DNA from: Gordius sp. MW1
Lineage: Eukaryota > Nematomorpha > Gordioida > Gordea > Gordiidae
Direction of reading: 5' to 3'
NCBI GenBank assembly: GCA_964036665.1
Contig: OZ038533.1
Location: forward strand, 9,880,413 to 9,944,412
Length of the DNA: 64,000 bases
The translations under genes and the position numbers were made by a program. Positions within the stretch are counted from its first letter, which is position 1; every line of letters begins with the position of its first letter. Below are positions 11,926-24,966 of the stretch, in pieces. The notes under the pieces are model-generated. The model searched no databases and was not told the DNA's origin. It saw only the letters and a program-made list of their open reading frames with translations.

Positions 11926-12560
11926 ATGAATATGAAAAAAAATATTTTTTTCGACCTCAAATTTTTTTCAACCATAAACTTCTCATGAAAGTTTTCGATA
12001 TCAGAGGTGAATTCCGAAAAAAAAAATTTTTTGATAAGTCATCAGAAATTTTTAACCATAAATCACGATCGCATGAGCTTGTTTCACAAAAACTGGAGAC
12101 ACGCTTAAAAAGCGATATTGAAACAATCTAAACGCAACACGTAAATTTTACTTTCTCTCAATCTAAAACTTCCCCCCGTGCAAAAATTCTTATCGAGATT
12201 CTACAAGGACATAATGCTAAGAATGTTTACTAACTTTCAAAGATTTTTTCAGCCCCCTTTTGAATGAATATGAAAAAAAATATTTTTTTCGACCTCAAAT
12301 TTTTTTCAATTTTTTTGTTCAACTATAAACCCCTCATGAAAGTTTTCGATATCAGAGGTGAATTCCGAAAAAAAAAATTTTTTGATCAGTCATCAGAAAT
12401 TTTTAACTATAAATCACGATCGCATGAGCTTGTTTCACAAAAACTGGAAACACGCTTAAAAAGCGATATTGAAAACAATCTAAACGCAACACGTAAATTT
12501 TTAATTTCTCTCAATCTAAAACTTCCCCCCGTGAGAAATTCTTATCGAGAGGACATAATG

Positions 12561-12596
12561 GTAAGAATATTTACTAACTTTCAAAGATTTTTTCAG
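12561..12596 (+). other. 36-bp GTAAG...TACTAAC...TTTTTTCAG string
   Basis: In monomers with ATGGTAAG in place of ATGCTAAG, a donor-like GTAAG lies upstream of TACTAAC and TTTTTTCAG, giving a 36-bp intron-like segment. Other examples begin at 6065, 12903, 14219, 15860 and 20978. A 36-bp intron would be unusually short for an animal. I record it as a motif, not as an intron. Confidence 0.3.
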
Positions 12597-13584
12597 CCCC
12601 CTTTTTAAAGAATATGAAAAAAAATATTTTTTTCAACCTCAAAATATTTTCAATTTTTTTCAACCATAAACCCCTCATGAAAGTTTTCGATATCAGAGGT
12701 GAATTCAGAAAAAAAAAATTTTTTTGATTAGTCATCAGAAATTTTTTACTTTAAATCACGATCGCATGAGCTTGTTTCACAAAAACTGGAAAGACACGCT
12801 TAAAAAGCGATATTGAAACAATCAACACGCAACACGTAAATTTTAATTTCTCTCAATCTAAAACTTCCCCCCGTGAAAAATTCTTATCGAGAGGACATAA
12901 TGGTAAGAATATTTACTAACTTTCAATAGTGCTAAGAATATTTACTAACTTTCAAAGATTTTTTCAGCCCCCTTTTAAATGAATATGAAAAAAAATATTT
13001 TTTTCGACCTCAAAATATTTTCAATTTTTTTCAACCATAAACCCCTCATGAAAGTTTTCGATATCAGAGGTGAATTCCAAAAAAAAAATTTTTTTGATCA
13101 GTCATCAGAAATTTTTAACTATAAATCACGATCGCATGAGCTTGTTTCACAAAAACTGGAGACACGCTTAAAAAGCGATATTGAAACAATCTAAACGCAA
13201 CACGTAAATTTTACTTTCTCTCAATCTAAAACTTCCCCTCGTGCAAAAATTCTTATCGAGATTCTAACAAAGACATAATGCTAAGAATATTTACTAACTT
13301 TCAAAGATTTTTTCAGCCCCCTTCTGAATGAATATGAAAAAAAATATTTTTTCGACCTCAAATTTTTTTCAATTTTTTTGTTCAACTATAAACCCCTCAT
13401 GAAAGTTTCCAATATCAGAGGTGAATTCCGAAAAAAAAAAATTTTTGATCAGTCATCAGAAATTTTTTACTTTAAATCACGATCGCATGAGCTTGTTTCA
13501 CAAAAACTGGAGACACTCTTAAAAGGCGATATTGAAACAATCTAAACGCACACGTAAATTTTAATTTCTCTCAATATAAAACTT

Positions 13585-13605
13585 TCCCCCGTGCATTCGA
13601 CCTCA
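13585..13605 (+). repeat. Deletion joint inside a monomer
   Basis: CCCCCGTGCA is followed directly by TTCGACCTCAAA, so about 120 bp are missing: the TTCTTATCGAG, TACTAAC, polyT-CAG and ATGAATATG parts. The same joint appears at about 15583-15600 and 33396-33413. Two of these three belong to the paired super-units, so at least two independent locations share one deletion allele. Confidence 0.9.
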
Positions 13606-16600
13606 AATTTTTTTTATTTTTTTGTTCAACTATAAACCCCTCATGAAAGTTTTCGATGTCAGAGGTGAATTCAGGGAAAAAAAAATTTTGATATGTCATC
13701 AGAAATTTTTAACTATAAATCACGATCGCATGAGCTTGTTTCACAAAAACTGGAAACACGCTTAAAAAGCGATATTGAAAACAATCTAAACGCAACACGT
13801 AAACTTTTATTTCTCTCAATCTAAAACTTCTTCCCGTTCAAAAATTATTATCAAGATTCTAACAAGGACATAATACTAAGAATATTTACTAACTTTCAAA
13901 GATTTTTTCAGCCCCCTTTCGAAAGAATATGAAAAAAATATTTTTTTCGATTGAAAATTTTTTAAATTTTTTTGTTCAACCATAAATCCCTCATGAAAGT
14001 TTTCGATATCAGAGGTGAATTCCGAAAATTAAAATTTTTTTGATCAGTCATCAGAAATTTTTAACTTTAAATCACGATCGCATGAGCTTGTTTCACAAAA
14101 ACTGGAAACACGCTTAAAAAGCGATATTGAAAACAATCTAAACGCAACACGTAAATTTTTAATTTCTCTCAATCTAAAACTTCCCCCCGTGAAAAATTCT
14201 TATCGAGAGGACATAATGGTAAGAATATTTACTAACTTTCAAAGATTTTTTCAGCCAACTTTTGAAAGAATATGAAAAAAAATATTTTTTTCAACCTCAA
14301 AATATTTTCAATTTTTTTCAACCATAAACCCCTCATGAAAGTTTTTGATATCAGAGGTGAATTCAGAAAAAAAAAATTTTTTTGATCAGTCATCAGAAAT
14401 TTTTAACTATAAATCACGATCGCATGAGCTTGTTTCACAAAAAGTGGAGACACGCCTAAAAAGCGATATTGAAACAATCTAAACGCAACACGTAAATTTT
14501 ACTTTCTCTCAATCTAAAACTTCCCCCCGTGCAAAAATTCTTATCGAGATTCTAACAAGGACATAATGCTAAGAATATTTACTAACTTTCAAAGATTTAT
14601 TCAGCCCCCTTTTGAATGAATATGAAAAAAAATATTTTTTCGACCTCAAATTTTTTTCAATTTTTTTGTTCAACTATAAACCACCCCTCATGAAAGTTTT
14701 CGATATCAGAGGTGAATTCCGAAAAAAAAAATTTTTGATCAGTCATCAGAAATTTTTTACTTTAAATCACGATCGCATGAGCTTGTTTCACAAAAACTGG
14801 AGACACTCTTATAAGGCGATATTGAAACAATCTAAACGCAACACGTAAATTTTAATTTCTCTCAATCTAAAACTTCCCCCCGTGCAAAAATTCTTATCGA
14901 GATTCTAACAAGGACATAATGCTAAGAATATTTACTAACTTTCAAAGATTTTTTCAGCCCCCTTTTGAATGAATATGAAAAAAAATATTTTTTCGACCTC
15001 AAATTTTTTTCAATTTTTTTGTTCAACTATAAACCCCTCATGAAAGTTTTCGATATCAGAGGTGAATTCCGAAAACAAAAAATTTTTGATCAGTCATCAG
15101 AAATTTTTTACTTTAAATCACGATCGCATGAGCTTGTTTCACAAAAACTGGAGACACTCTTATAAGGCGATATTGAAACAATCTAAACGCAACACGTAAA
15201 TTTTAATTTCTCTCAATCTAAAACTTCCCCCCGTGCAAAAATTCTTATCGAGATTGTAACAAGGACATAATGCTAAGAATATTTACTAACTTTCAAAGAT
15301 TTTTTCAGCCCCCTTTTGAATGAATATGAAAAAAAATATTTTTTCGACCTCAAATTTTTTTCAATTTTTTTGTTCAACTATAAACCCCTCATGAAAGTTT
15401 TCGATATCAGAGGTGAATTCCGAAAACAAAAAATTTTTGATCAGTCATCAGAAATTTTTTACTTTAAATCACGATCGCATGAGCTTGTTTCACAAAAACT
15501 GGAGACACTCTTATAAGGCGATATTAAAACAATCTAAACGCAACACGTAAATTTTAATTTCTCTCAATCTAAAACTTTCCCCCGTGCATTCGACCTCAAA
15601 TTTTTTTTATTTTTTTGTTCAACTATAAACCCCTCATGAAAGTTTTCGATGTCAGAGGTGAATTCAGGGAAAAAAAAATTTTGATATGTCATCAGAAATT
15701 TTTAACTATAAATCACGATCGCATGAGCTTGTTTCACAAAAACTGGAAACACGCTTAAAAAGCGATATTGAAAACAATCTAAACGCAACACGTAAATTTT
15801 TAATTTCTCTCAATCTAAAACTTCCCTCCGTGAAAAATTCTTATCGAGAGGACATAATGGTAAGAATATTTACTAACTTTCAAAGATTTTTTCAGCCCCC
15901 GAAAGAATATGAAAATTCAACCTCAAAATATTTTCAATTTTTTTCAACCATAAACCCCTCATGAAAGTTTTCGATATCAGAGGTGAATTCCGAAAAAAAA
16001 AATTTTGATATGTCATCAGAAATTTTTAACTTTAAATCACGATCGCATGAGCTTGTTTCACAAAAACTGGAGACACGCTTAAAAAGCGATATTGAAACAA
16101 TCTAAACGCAACACGTAAACTTTTATTTCTCTCAATCTAAAACTTCTTCCCGTTCAAAAATTATTATCAAGATTCTAACAAGGACATAATACTAAGAATA
16201 TTTACTAACTTTCAAAGATTTTTTCAGCCCCATCTTGAATGAATATGAAAAAAAATATTTTTTTCGACCATAAACCCCTCATGAAAGTTTTCGATATCAG
16301 AGGTGAATTCCGAAAACAAATTTTTTTTGATAAGTCATCAGAAATTTTTAACTATAAATCACGATCGCATGAGCTTGTTTCACAAAAACTGGAGACACGC
16401 TTAAAAAGCGATATTGAAACAATCTAAACGCAACACGTAAATTTTACTTTCTCTCAATCTAAAACTTCCCCCCGTGCAAAAATTCTTATCGAGATTCTAA
16501 CAAATACATAATGCTAAGAATATTTACTAACTTTCAAAGATTTTTTCAGCCCCCTTTCGAAAGAATATGAAAAAAAATTTTTTCAATTTTTTTGTTCAAC

Positions 16601-17501
16601 AATAAACCCCTCATGAAAGTTTTCGATATCAGAGGTGAATTCCGAAATGAAACAATCTAAACGCAACACTTAAATTTTAATTTCTCTCAATCTAAAACTT
16701 CCCCCCGTGCAAAAATTCTTGTCGAGATTCTAACAAGGACATAATGCTAAGAATATTTACTAAGTACTAACTTTCAAAGATTTTTTCAGCCCGCTTTTAA
16801 AAGAATATGAAAAAAAAATTTTTTCGACCTCAAAATTTTTTTCAATTTTTTTGTTCAACCATAAACCCCTAATGAAAGTTTTCGATATCAGAGGTGAATT
16901 CCGAAAAAAAAAATTTTTTTGATCAGTCATCAGAAATTTTTTACTTTAAATCACTATCGCATGAGCTTGTTTCACAAAAACTGGAGACACGCTTAAAAAG
17001 CGATATTGAAAAATCTAAACGCAACACTTAAATTTTAATTTCTCTCAATCTAAAACTTCCCCCCGTGCAAAAATTCTTATCGAGATTCTAACAAATACAT
17101 AATGCTAAGAATATTTACTAACTTTCAAAGATTTTTTCAGCCCCCTTTTGAATGAATATGAAAAAAAATATTTTTTCGACATCAAATTTTTTTCAATTTT
17201 TTTGTTCAACTATAAACCCCTAATGAAAGTTTTCGATATCAAAGGTGAATTCCGAAAAAAAATTTTTTTGATATGTCATCAGAAATTTTTAACTTTAAAT
17301 CACGATCGCATGAGCTTGTTTCACAAAAACTGGAGACACTCTTAAAAGGCGATATTGAAACAATCTAAACGCAACCCTTAAATTGTAATTTCTCTCAATC
17401 TAAAACTTCCCCCCGTGCAAAAATTCTTATCGAGATTCTAACAAATACATAATGCTAAGAATATTTACTAACTTTCAAAGATTTTTTCAGCCCCCTTTCA
17501 A

Positions 17502-20050
17502 AAGAATATGAAAAAAAAATTTTTCAATTTTTTTGTTCAACAATAAACCCCTCATGAAAGTTTTCGATATCAGAGGTGAATTCCGAAATGAAACAATCTA
17601 AACGCAACACATAAATTTTAATTTCTCTCAATCTAAAACTTCCCCCCGTGCAAAATTTCTTGTCGAGATTCTAACAAGGACATAATGCTAAGAATATTTA
17701 CTAAGGACTAACTTTCAAAGATTTTTTCAGCCCCCTTTTAAAAGAATATGAAAAAAAAAATTTTTCGACCTCAAAATATTTTTCAATTTTTTTGTTCAAC
17801 CATAAACCCCTAATGAAAGTTTTCGATATCAGAGGTGAATTCCGAAAAAAAAATTTTTTTGATCAGTCATCAGAAATTTTTTACTTTAAATCACTATCGC
17901 ATGAGCTTGTTTCACAAAAACTGGAGACACGCTTAAAAAGCGATATTGAAACAATCTAAACGCAACACGTAAACTTTTATTTCTCTCAATCTAAAACTTC
18001 TTCCCGTTCAAAAATTATTATCAAGATTCTAACAAGGACATAATACTAAGAATATTTACTAACTTTCAAAGATTTTTTCAGCCCCCTTTTGAATGAATAT
18101 GAAAAAAAATATTTTTTTCGACCTCAAATTTTTTTTAATTTTTTTGTTCAACTATAAACCCCTCATGAAAGTTTTCGATGTCAGAGGTGAATTCCGGAAA
18201 AATTTTTTTTGATATGTCATCAGAAATTTTTAACTTTAAATCACGATCGCATGAGCTTGTTTCACAAAAACTGGAGACACTCTTAAAAGGCGATATTGAA
18301 ACAATCTAAACGCAACACTTAAATTTTAATTTCTCTCAATCTAAAACTTCCCCCCGTGCAAAAATTCTTATCGAGATTCTAACAAATACATAATGCTAAG
18401 AATATTTACTAACTTTCAAAGATTTTTTCAGCCCTCTTTCGAAAGAATATGAAAAAAAAATTTTTCAATTTTTTTGTTCAACCATAAGCCCTTCATTAAA
18501 GTTTTCGATATCAGAGGTGAATTCCGAAAATTAAAATTTTTTTGATCAGTCATCAGAAATTTTTAACTTTAAATCACGATCGCATGAGCTTGTTTCACAA
18601 AAACTGGAGACACTTTTAAAAAGCGATATTGAAACAATCTAAACGCAACATTTAAATTTTAATTTCTCTCAATCTAAAACTTCCCCCCGTGCAAAAATTC
18701 TTGTAGAGATTCTAACAAGGACATAATGCTAAGAATATTTACTAACCTTCAAAGATTTTTTCAGCCCCCTTTCAAAAGAATATGAAAAAAAAATTTTTCA
18801 ATTTTTTTGTTCAACAATAAACCCCTCATGAAAGTTTTCGATATCAGAGGTGAATTCCGAAATGAAACAATCTAAACGCAACACATAAATTTTAATTTCT
18901 CTCAATCTAAAACTTCCCCCCGTGCAAAATTTCTTGTCGAGATTCTAACAAGGACATAATGCTAAGAATATTTACTAAGGACTAACTTTCAAAGATTTTT
19001 TCAGCCCCCTTTTAAAAGAATATGAAAAAAAAAAATTTTTCGACCTCAAAATATTTTTCAATTTTTTTGTTCAACCATAAACCCCTAATGAAAGTTTTCG
19101 ATATCAGAGGTGAATTCCGAAAAAAAAATTTTTTTGATCAGTCATCAGAAATTTTTTACTTTAAATCACTATCGCATGAGCTTGTTTCACAAAAACTGGA
19201 GACACGCTTAAAAAGCGATATTGAAACAATCTAAACGCAACACGTAAACTTTTATTTCTCTCAATCTAAAACTTCTTCCCGTTCAAAAATTATTATCAAG
19301 ATTCTAACAAGGACATAATACTAAGAATATTTACTAACTTTCAAAGATTTTTTCAGCCCCCTTTTGAATGAATATGAAAAAAAATATTTTTTTCGACCTC
19401 AAATTTTTTTTAATTTTTTTGTTCAACTATAAACCCCTCATGAAAGTTTTCGATGTCAGAGGTGAATTCCGGAAAAAATTTTTTTGATATGTCATCAGAA
19501 ATTTTTAACTTTAAATCACGATCGCATGAGCTTGTTTCACAAAAACTGGAGACACTCTTAAAAGGCGATATTGAAACAATCTAAACGCAACACTTAAATT
19601 TTAATTTCTCTCAATCTAAAACTTCCCCCCGTGCAAAAATTCTTATCGAGATTCTAACAAATACATAATGCTAAGAATATTTACTAACTTTCAAAGATTT
19701 TTTCAGCCCTCTTTCGAAAGAATATGAAAAAAAAATTTTTCAATTTTTTTGTTCAACCATAAGCCCTTCATTAAAGTTTTTGATATCAGAGGTGAATTCC
19801 GAAAATTAAAATTTTTTTGATCAGTCATCAGAAATTTTTAACTTTAAATCACGATCGCATGAGCTTGTTTCACAAAAACTGGAGACACTTTTAAAAAGCG
19901 ATATTGAAACAATCTAAACGCAACATTTAAATTTTAATTTCTCTCAATCTAAAACTTCCCCCCGTGCAAAAATTCTTGTAGAGATTCTAACAAGGACATA
20001 ATGCTAAGAATATTTACTAACCTTCAAAGATTTTTTCAGCCCCCTTTTGA
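17502..20050 (+). repeat. 1,275-bp tandem duplication (E-G-A-B group)
   Basis: 17502-18775 and 18776-20050 hold the same four monomers: E, G with TTTACTAAGGACTAAC, A with TTCCGGAAAA, and B with CTTCATTAAAG. Markers such as ACATAATACTAAG (18038 and 19313) and CACTTTTAAAAAGCG (18611 and 19886) are 1,275 bp apart. A-tract length and one GTTTTTGATATC substitution differ. The same pair is present 17,813 bp downstream. Block P has one copy only (2907-4179). Confidence 0.92.
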
Positions 20051-23000
20051 ATGAATATGAAAAAAAATATTTTTTTCGACCTCAAATTTTTTTTCAATTT
20101 TTTTATTCAACTATAAACCCCTCATGAAAGTTTTCGATATCAGAGGTGAATTCCGAAAATTAAAATTTTTTTGATCAGTCATCAGAAATTTTTAACTTTA
20201 AATCACGATCGCATGAGCTTGAAAAGCGATATTGAAACAATCTAAACGCAACATTTAAATTTTAATTTCTCTCAATCTAAAACTTCCCCCCGTGCAAAAA
20301 TTCTTATAGAGAGGACATAATGCTAAGAATATTTACTAACTTTAAAAGATTTTTTCAGCCCCCTTTTGAATGAATATGAAAAAAAATATATTTTTCGATC
20401 TCAAATTTTTTCAATTTTTTTGTTCAACTATAAACCCATCATGAAAGTTTTCGATATCAGAGGTGAATTCCGAAAATTAAAATTTTTTGATCAGTCATCA
20501 GAAATTTTTAACTTTAAATAACGATCGCATGAGCTTGAAAAGCGATATTGAAACAATCTAAACGCAACACTTAAATTTTAATTTCTCTCAATTTAAAACT
20601 TCCCCCCGTGCAAAAATTCTTATAGAGTGGCATAATGCTAAGAATATTTACTAACTTTCAAAGATTTTTTCAGCCCCCTTTTGAATAAATATGAAAAAAA
20701 ATATTTTTTTCGACCTCAAATTTATTTCAATTTTTTTGTTCAACTATAAACCCCTTAAGAAAGTTTTCGATATCAGAGGTGAATTCCAAAAAAAAAAATT
20801 TTGATATGTCATCAGAAATTTTTAAATTTAAATCACGATCGCATGAGCTTGTTTCACAAAAACTGGAGACACTCTTAAGAGGCGATATTAGACCAATCTA
20901 AACGCAACACGTAAATTTTAATTTCTCTCAATCTAAAACTTCCCCCCGTGAAAAATTCTTATCGAGAGGACATAATGGTAAGAATATTTACTAACTTTCA
21001 AAGATTTTTTCAGCCCCCTTTCGAAAAAATATGAAAAAAAATTTTTTCAATTTTTTTGTTCAACCATAAACCCCTCATGAAAGTTTTCGATATCAGAGAT
21101 GAATTCCGAAAAAAAAAATTTTTTGATCAGTCATCAGAAATTTTTTACTTTAAATCACTATCGCATGAGCTTGTTTCACAAAAACTGGAGACACGCTTAA
21201 AAAGCGATATTGAAACAATCTAAACGCAACACGTAAATTTTTATTTCTCTCAATCTTAAACTTCCCCCCGTGCAAAAATTCTTATCGAGATTCTAACAAA
21301 TACATAATGCTAAGAATAATTTCTAACTTTCAAAGATTTTTTCAGCCCCCTTTTGAATGAATATGAAAAAAAATATTTTTTTCGACCTCAAATTTTTTTC
21401 AATTTTTTTGTTCAACTATAAACCCCTAATGAAAGTTTTTGATATCAGAGGTGAATTCCGAAAAAAAAAATTTTTGATATGTCATCAGAAATTTTTAACT
21501 TTAAATCACGATCGCATGAGCTTGTTTCACAAAAACTGGAGACACTCTTAAAAGGCGATATTGAATCAATCTAAACGCAACACTAAAATTTTAATTTCTC
21601 TCAATCTAAAACTTCCCCCCGTGCAAAAATTCTTATCGAGATTCTAACAAATACATAATGCTAAGAATATTTACTAACTTTCAAAGATTTTTTCAGCCCC
21701 CTTTCGAAAGAATATGAAAAAAAAATTTTCAATTTTTTTGTTCAACAATAAACCCCTCATGAAAGTTTTCGATATCTAAGGTGAATTCCGAAATGAAACA
21801 ATCTAAACGCAACACTTAAATTTTAATTTCTCTCAATCTAAAACTTCCCCCCGTGCAAAAATTCCTGTCGAGATTCTAACAAGGACATAATGCTAAGAAT
21901 ATTTACTAATTACTAACTTTCAAAGATTTTTTCAGCCCCCTTTTAAAAGAATATGAAAAAAAAATTTTTTCGACCTCAAAATTTATCAATTTTTTTGTTC
22001 AACCATAAACCCCTAATGATAGTTTTCGATATCAGAGGTGAATTCCGAAATAAAAAATTTTTTTGATCAGTCATCAGAAATTTTTTACTTTAAGTCACTA
22101 TCGCATGAGCTTGTTTCACAAAAACTGGAGACAGGCTTAAAAAGCGATATTGAAACAATCTAAACGCAACACGTAAATTTTTATTTCTCTCAATCTAAAA
22201 CTTCCCCCCCGTGAAAAATTCTTATCGAGAGGACATAATGGTAAGAATATTTACTAACTTTCAATAATGCTAAGAATATTTACTAACTTTTAAAGATTTT
22301 TTCAGCCCCCTTTTGAATGAATATGAAAAAAAATATTTTTTTCGACCTCAAAATATTTTCAATTTTTTTCAACCATAAACCCCTCATGAAAGTTTTCGAT
22401 ATCAGAGGTGAATTCCGAAAAAAAAAATTTTTTGATCAGTCATCAGAAATTTTTAACTATAAATCACGATCGCATGAGCTTGTTTCACAAAAACTGGAGA
22501 CACGCTTAAAAAGCGATATTGAAACAATCTAAACGCAACACGTAAATTTTACTTTCTCTCAATCTAAAACTTCCCCCCGTGCAAAAATTCTTATCGAGAT
22601 TCTAACAAATACATAATGCTAAGAATATTTATTAACTTTCAAAGATTTTTTCAGCCCCCTTTCGAAAGAATATGAAAAAAATATTTTTCAATTTTTTTGT
22701 TCAACAATAAACCCCTCATGAAAGTTTTCGATATCAGAGGTGAATTCCGAAATGAAACAATCTAAACGCAACATTTAAATTTTAATTTCTCTCAATCTAA
22801 AACTTCCCCCCGTGCAAAAATTCTTGTCGAGATTCTAACAAGGACATAATGCTAAGAATATTTACTAAGTACTAACTTTCAAAGATTTTTTCAGCCCCCT
22901 TTTAAAAGAATATGAAAAAAAAATTTTTTCGACCTCAAAATTTTTTTCAATTTTTTTGTTCAACTATAAACCCCTTATGAAAGTTTTCGATATCAGAGGT

Positions 23001-24282
23001 GAATTCCGAAAAAAAAAATTTTCATATGTCATCAGAAATTTTTAACTTTAAATCACGATCGCATGAGCTTGTTTCACAAAAACTGGAGACACGCTTAAAA
23101 AGCGATATTGAAACAATCTAAACGCAACATTTAAATTTTAATTTCTCTCAATCTAAAACTTCCCCCCGTGCAAAAATTCTTGTAGAGATTCTAACAAGGA
23201 CATAATGCTAAGAATATTTACTAACTTTCAAAGATTTTTTCAGCCCCCTTTTGAATGAATATGAAAAAAAATATTTTTTTCGATCTCAAATTTTTTCAAT
23301 TTTTTTGTTCAACCATAAACCCCTTATGAAAGTTTTCGATATCAGAGGTGAATTCCGAAAAAAAAAATTTTCATATGTCATCAGAAATTTTTAACTTTAA
23401 ATCACGATCGCATGAGCTTGTTTCACAAAAAATGGAGACACGCTTAAAAAGCGATATTGAAACAATCTAAACGCAACACGTAAATTTTACTTTCTCTCAA
23501 TCTAAAACTTCCCCCCGTGCAAAAATTATTATCAAGATTCTAACAAGGACATAATGCTAAGAATATTTACTAACTTTCAAAGATTTTTTCAGCCCCCTTT
23601 TGAATGAATATGAAAAAAAATATTTTTTTCGACCTCAAATTTTTTTTAATTTTTTTGTTCAACTATAAACCCCTCACGAAAGTTTTCGATGTCAGAGGTG
23701 AATTCAGGAAAAAAAATTTTTTGATATGTCATCAGAAATTTTTAACTTTAAATCACGATCGCATGAGCTTGTTTCACAAAAACTGGAGACACTCTTAAAA
23801 GGCGATATTGAAACAATCTAAACGCAACACTTAAATTTTAATTTCTCTCAATCTAAAACTTCTCCCCGTGCAAAAATTCTTATCGAGATTCTAACAAATA
23901 CATAATGCTAAGAATATTTACTAACTTTCTAAGATTTTTTCAGCCCCCTTTCGAAAGAATATGAAAAAAAAATTTTTCAATTTTTTTTGTTAAACCATAA
24001 GCCCCTCATGAAAGTTTTCGATATCAGAATTGAATTCCGAAAAAAAAAAATTTTTATCAGTCATCAGAAATTTTAGACTTTAAATCACGATCGCATGAGC
24101 TTGTTTCACAAAAACTGGAGACACGCTTAAAAAGCGATATTGAAACAATCTAAACGCAACACGTAAATTTTAATTTCTCTCTAAAACTTCCCCCCGTGCA
24201 AAAATTCTTATCGAGATTCTAACAAGGACATAATGCTAAGAATATTTACTAACTTTCAAAGAATTTTTCAGCCCCCTTTTAA

Positions 24283-24631
24283 GTGAATATGAAAAAAAAT
24301 ATTTTTTTCGACCTCAAAATATTTTCAATTTTTTTCAACCATAAACCCCTCATGAAAGTTTTCGATATCAGAGGTGAATTCCGAAAAAAAAAATTTTTTG
24401 ATCAGTCATCAGAAATTTTTAACTATAAATCACGATCGCATGAGCTTGTTTCACAAAAACTGGAGACACGCTTAAAAAGCGATATTGAAACAATCTAAAC
24501 GCAACACGTAAATTTTACTTTCTCTCAATCTAAAACTTCCCCCCGTGCAAAAATTCTTATCGAGATTCTAACAAGGACATAATGGTAAGAATATTTACTA
24601 ACTTTCAAAGATTTTTTCAGCCCCCTTTTGA
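24283..24631 (+). repeat. Monomer type C (349 bp)
   Basis: This class is marked by CTCAAAATATTTTCAATTTTTTTCAACCATAAA, that is, loss of the GTTCAA-type spacer and an extra ATATTTT, together with AACTATAAATCACG and a CGCTTAAAAAGCG end. It recurs at 12979, 22317, 28221, 30188 and at matching places in the second super-unit and the 51-55 kb block. It is also the type next to the inversion on the reverse side (59710-59925). Confidence 0.9.
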
Positions 24632-24966
24632 ATGAATATGAAAAAAAATATTTTTTTCGACCTCAAATTTTTTTCAACCATAAACTTCTCATGTTTTCGA
24701 TATCAGAGGTGAATTCCGAAAAAAAATTTTTTTTGATAAGTCATCAGAAATTTTTAACTATAAATCACGATCGCATGAGCTTGTTTCACAAAAACTGGAG
24801 ACACGCTTAAAAAGCGATATTGAAACGATCTAAACGCAACACGTAAATTTTACTTTCTCTCAATCTAAAACTTCCCCCCGTGCAAAAATTCTTATCGAGA
24901 TTCTAACAAGCACATAATGCTAAGAATATTTACTAACTTTCAATTATTTTTTCAGCCCCCTTTCGA
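24632..24966 (+). repeat. Monomer type D (335 bp)
   Basis: The second polyT block is missing, so CTCAAATTTTTTTCAACC joins directly to ATAAACTTCTCATG. A further 6-bp loss gives TCATGTTTTCGATATC in this copy. D usually follows C and precedes a B-like monomer beginning CGAAAAAATATG. Other copies lie near 6141, 11926, 30537, 32094, 42445, 48350, 49907, 51971 and 54961. Those at 32094, 49907 and 54961 have a different 3' part and are hybrids. Confidence 0.88.

Larger units (their letters stand above)
11926..14502 (+). repeat. Irregular block with deletions
   Basis: Mixed C-, D- and A-like monomers with no regular HOR. Features are a type D at 11926, a shortened GAGAAATTC segment near 12531, the 29-bp duplication near 12900, a type C at 12979, a deletion joint near 13595, GAAAACAATC variants near 12470, 13780 and 14130, and a GATTGAAAATTTT variant near 13950. 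These features resemble the reverse-oriented array more than the other forward blocks do. Confidence 0.75.

Noticed and set aside
12264-12608. 114-codon frame, the longest in the window
   Set aside because: It reads through two monomer ends because of an extra A in GAAAACAATC. It is not kept in other monomers.
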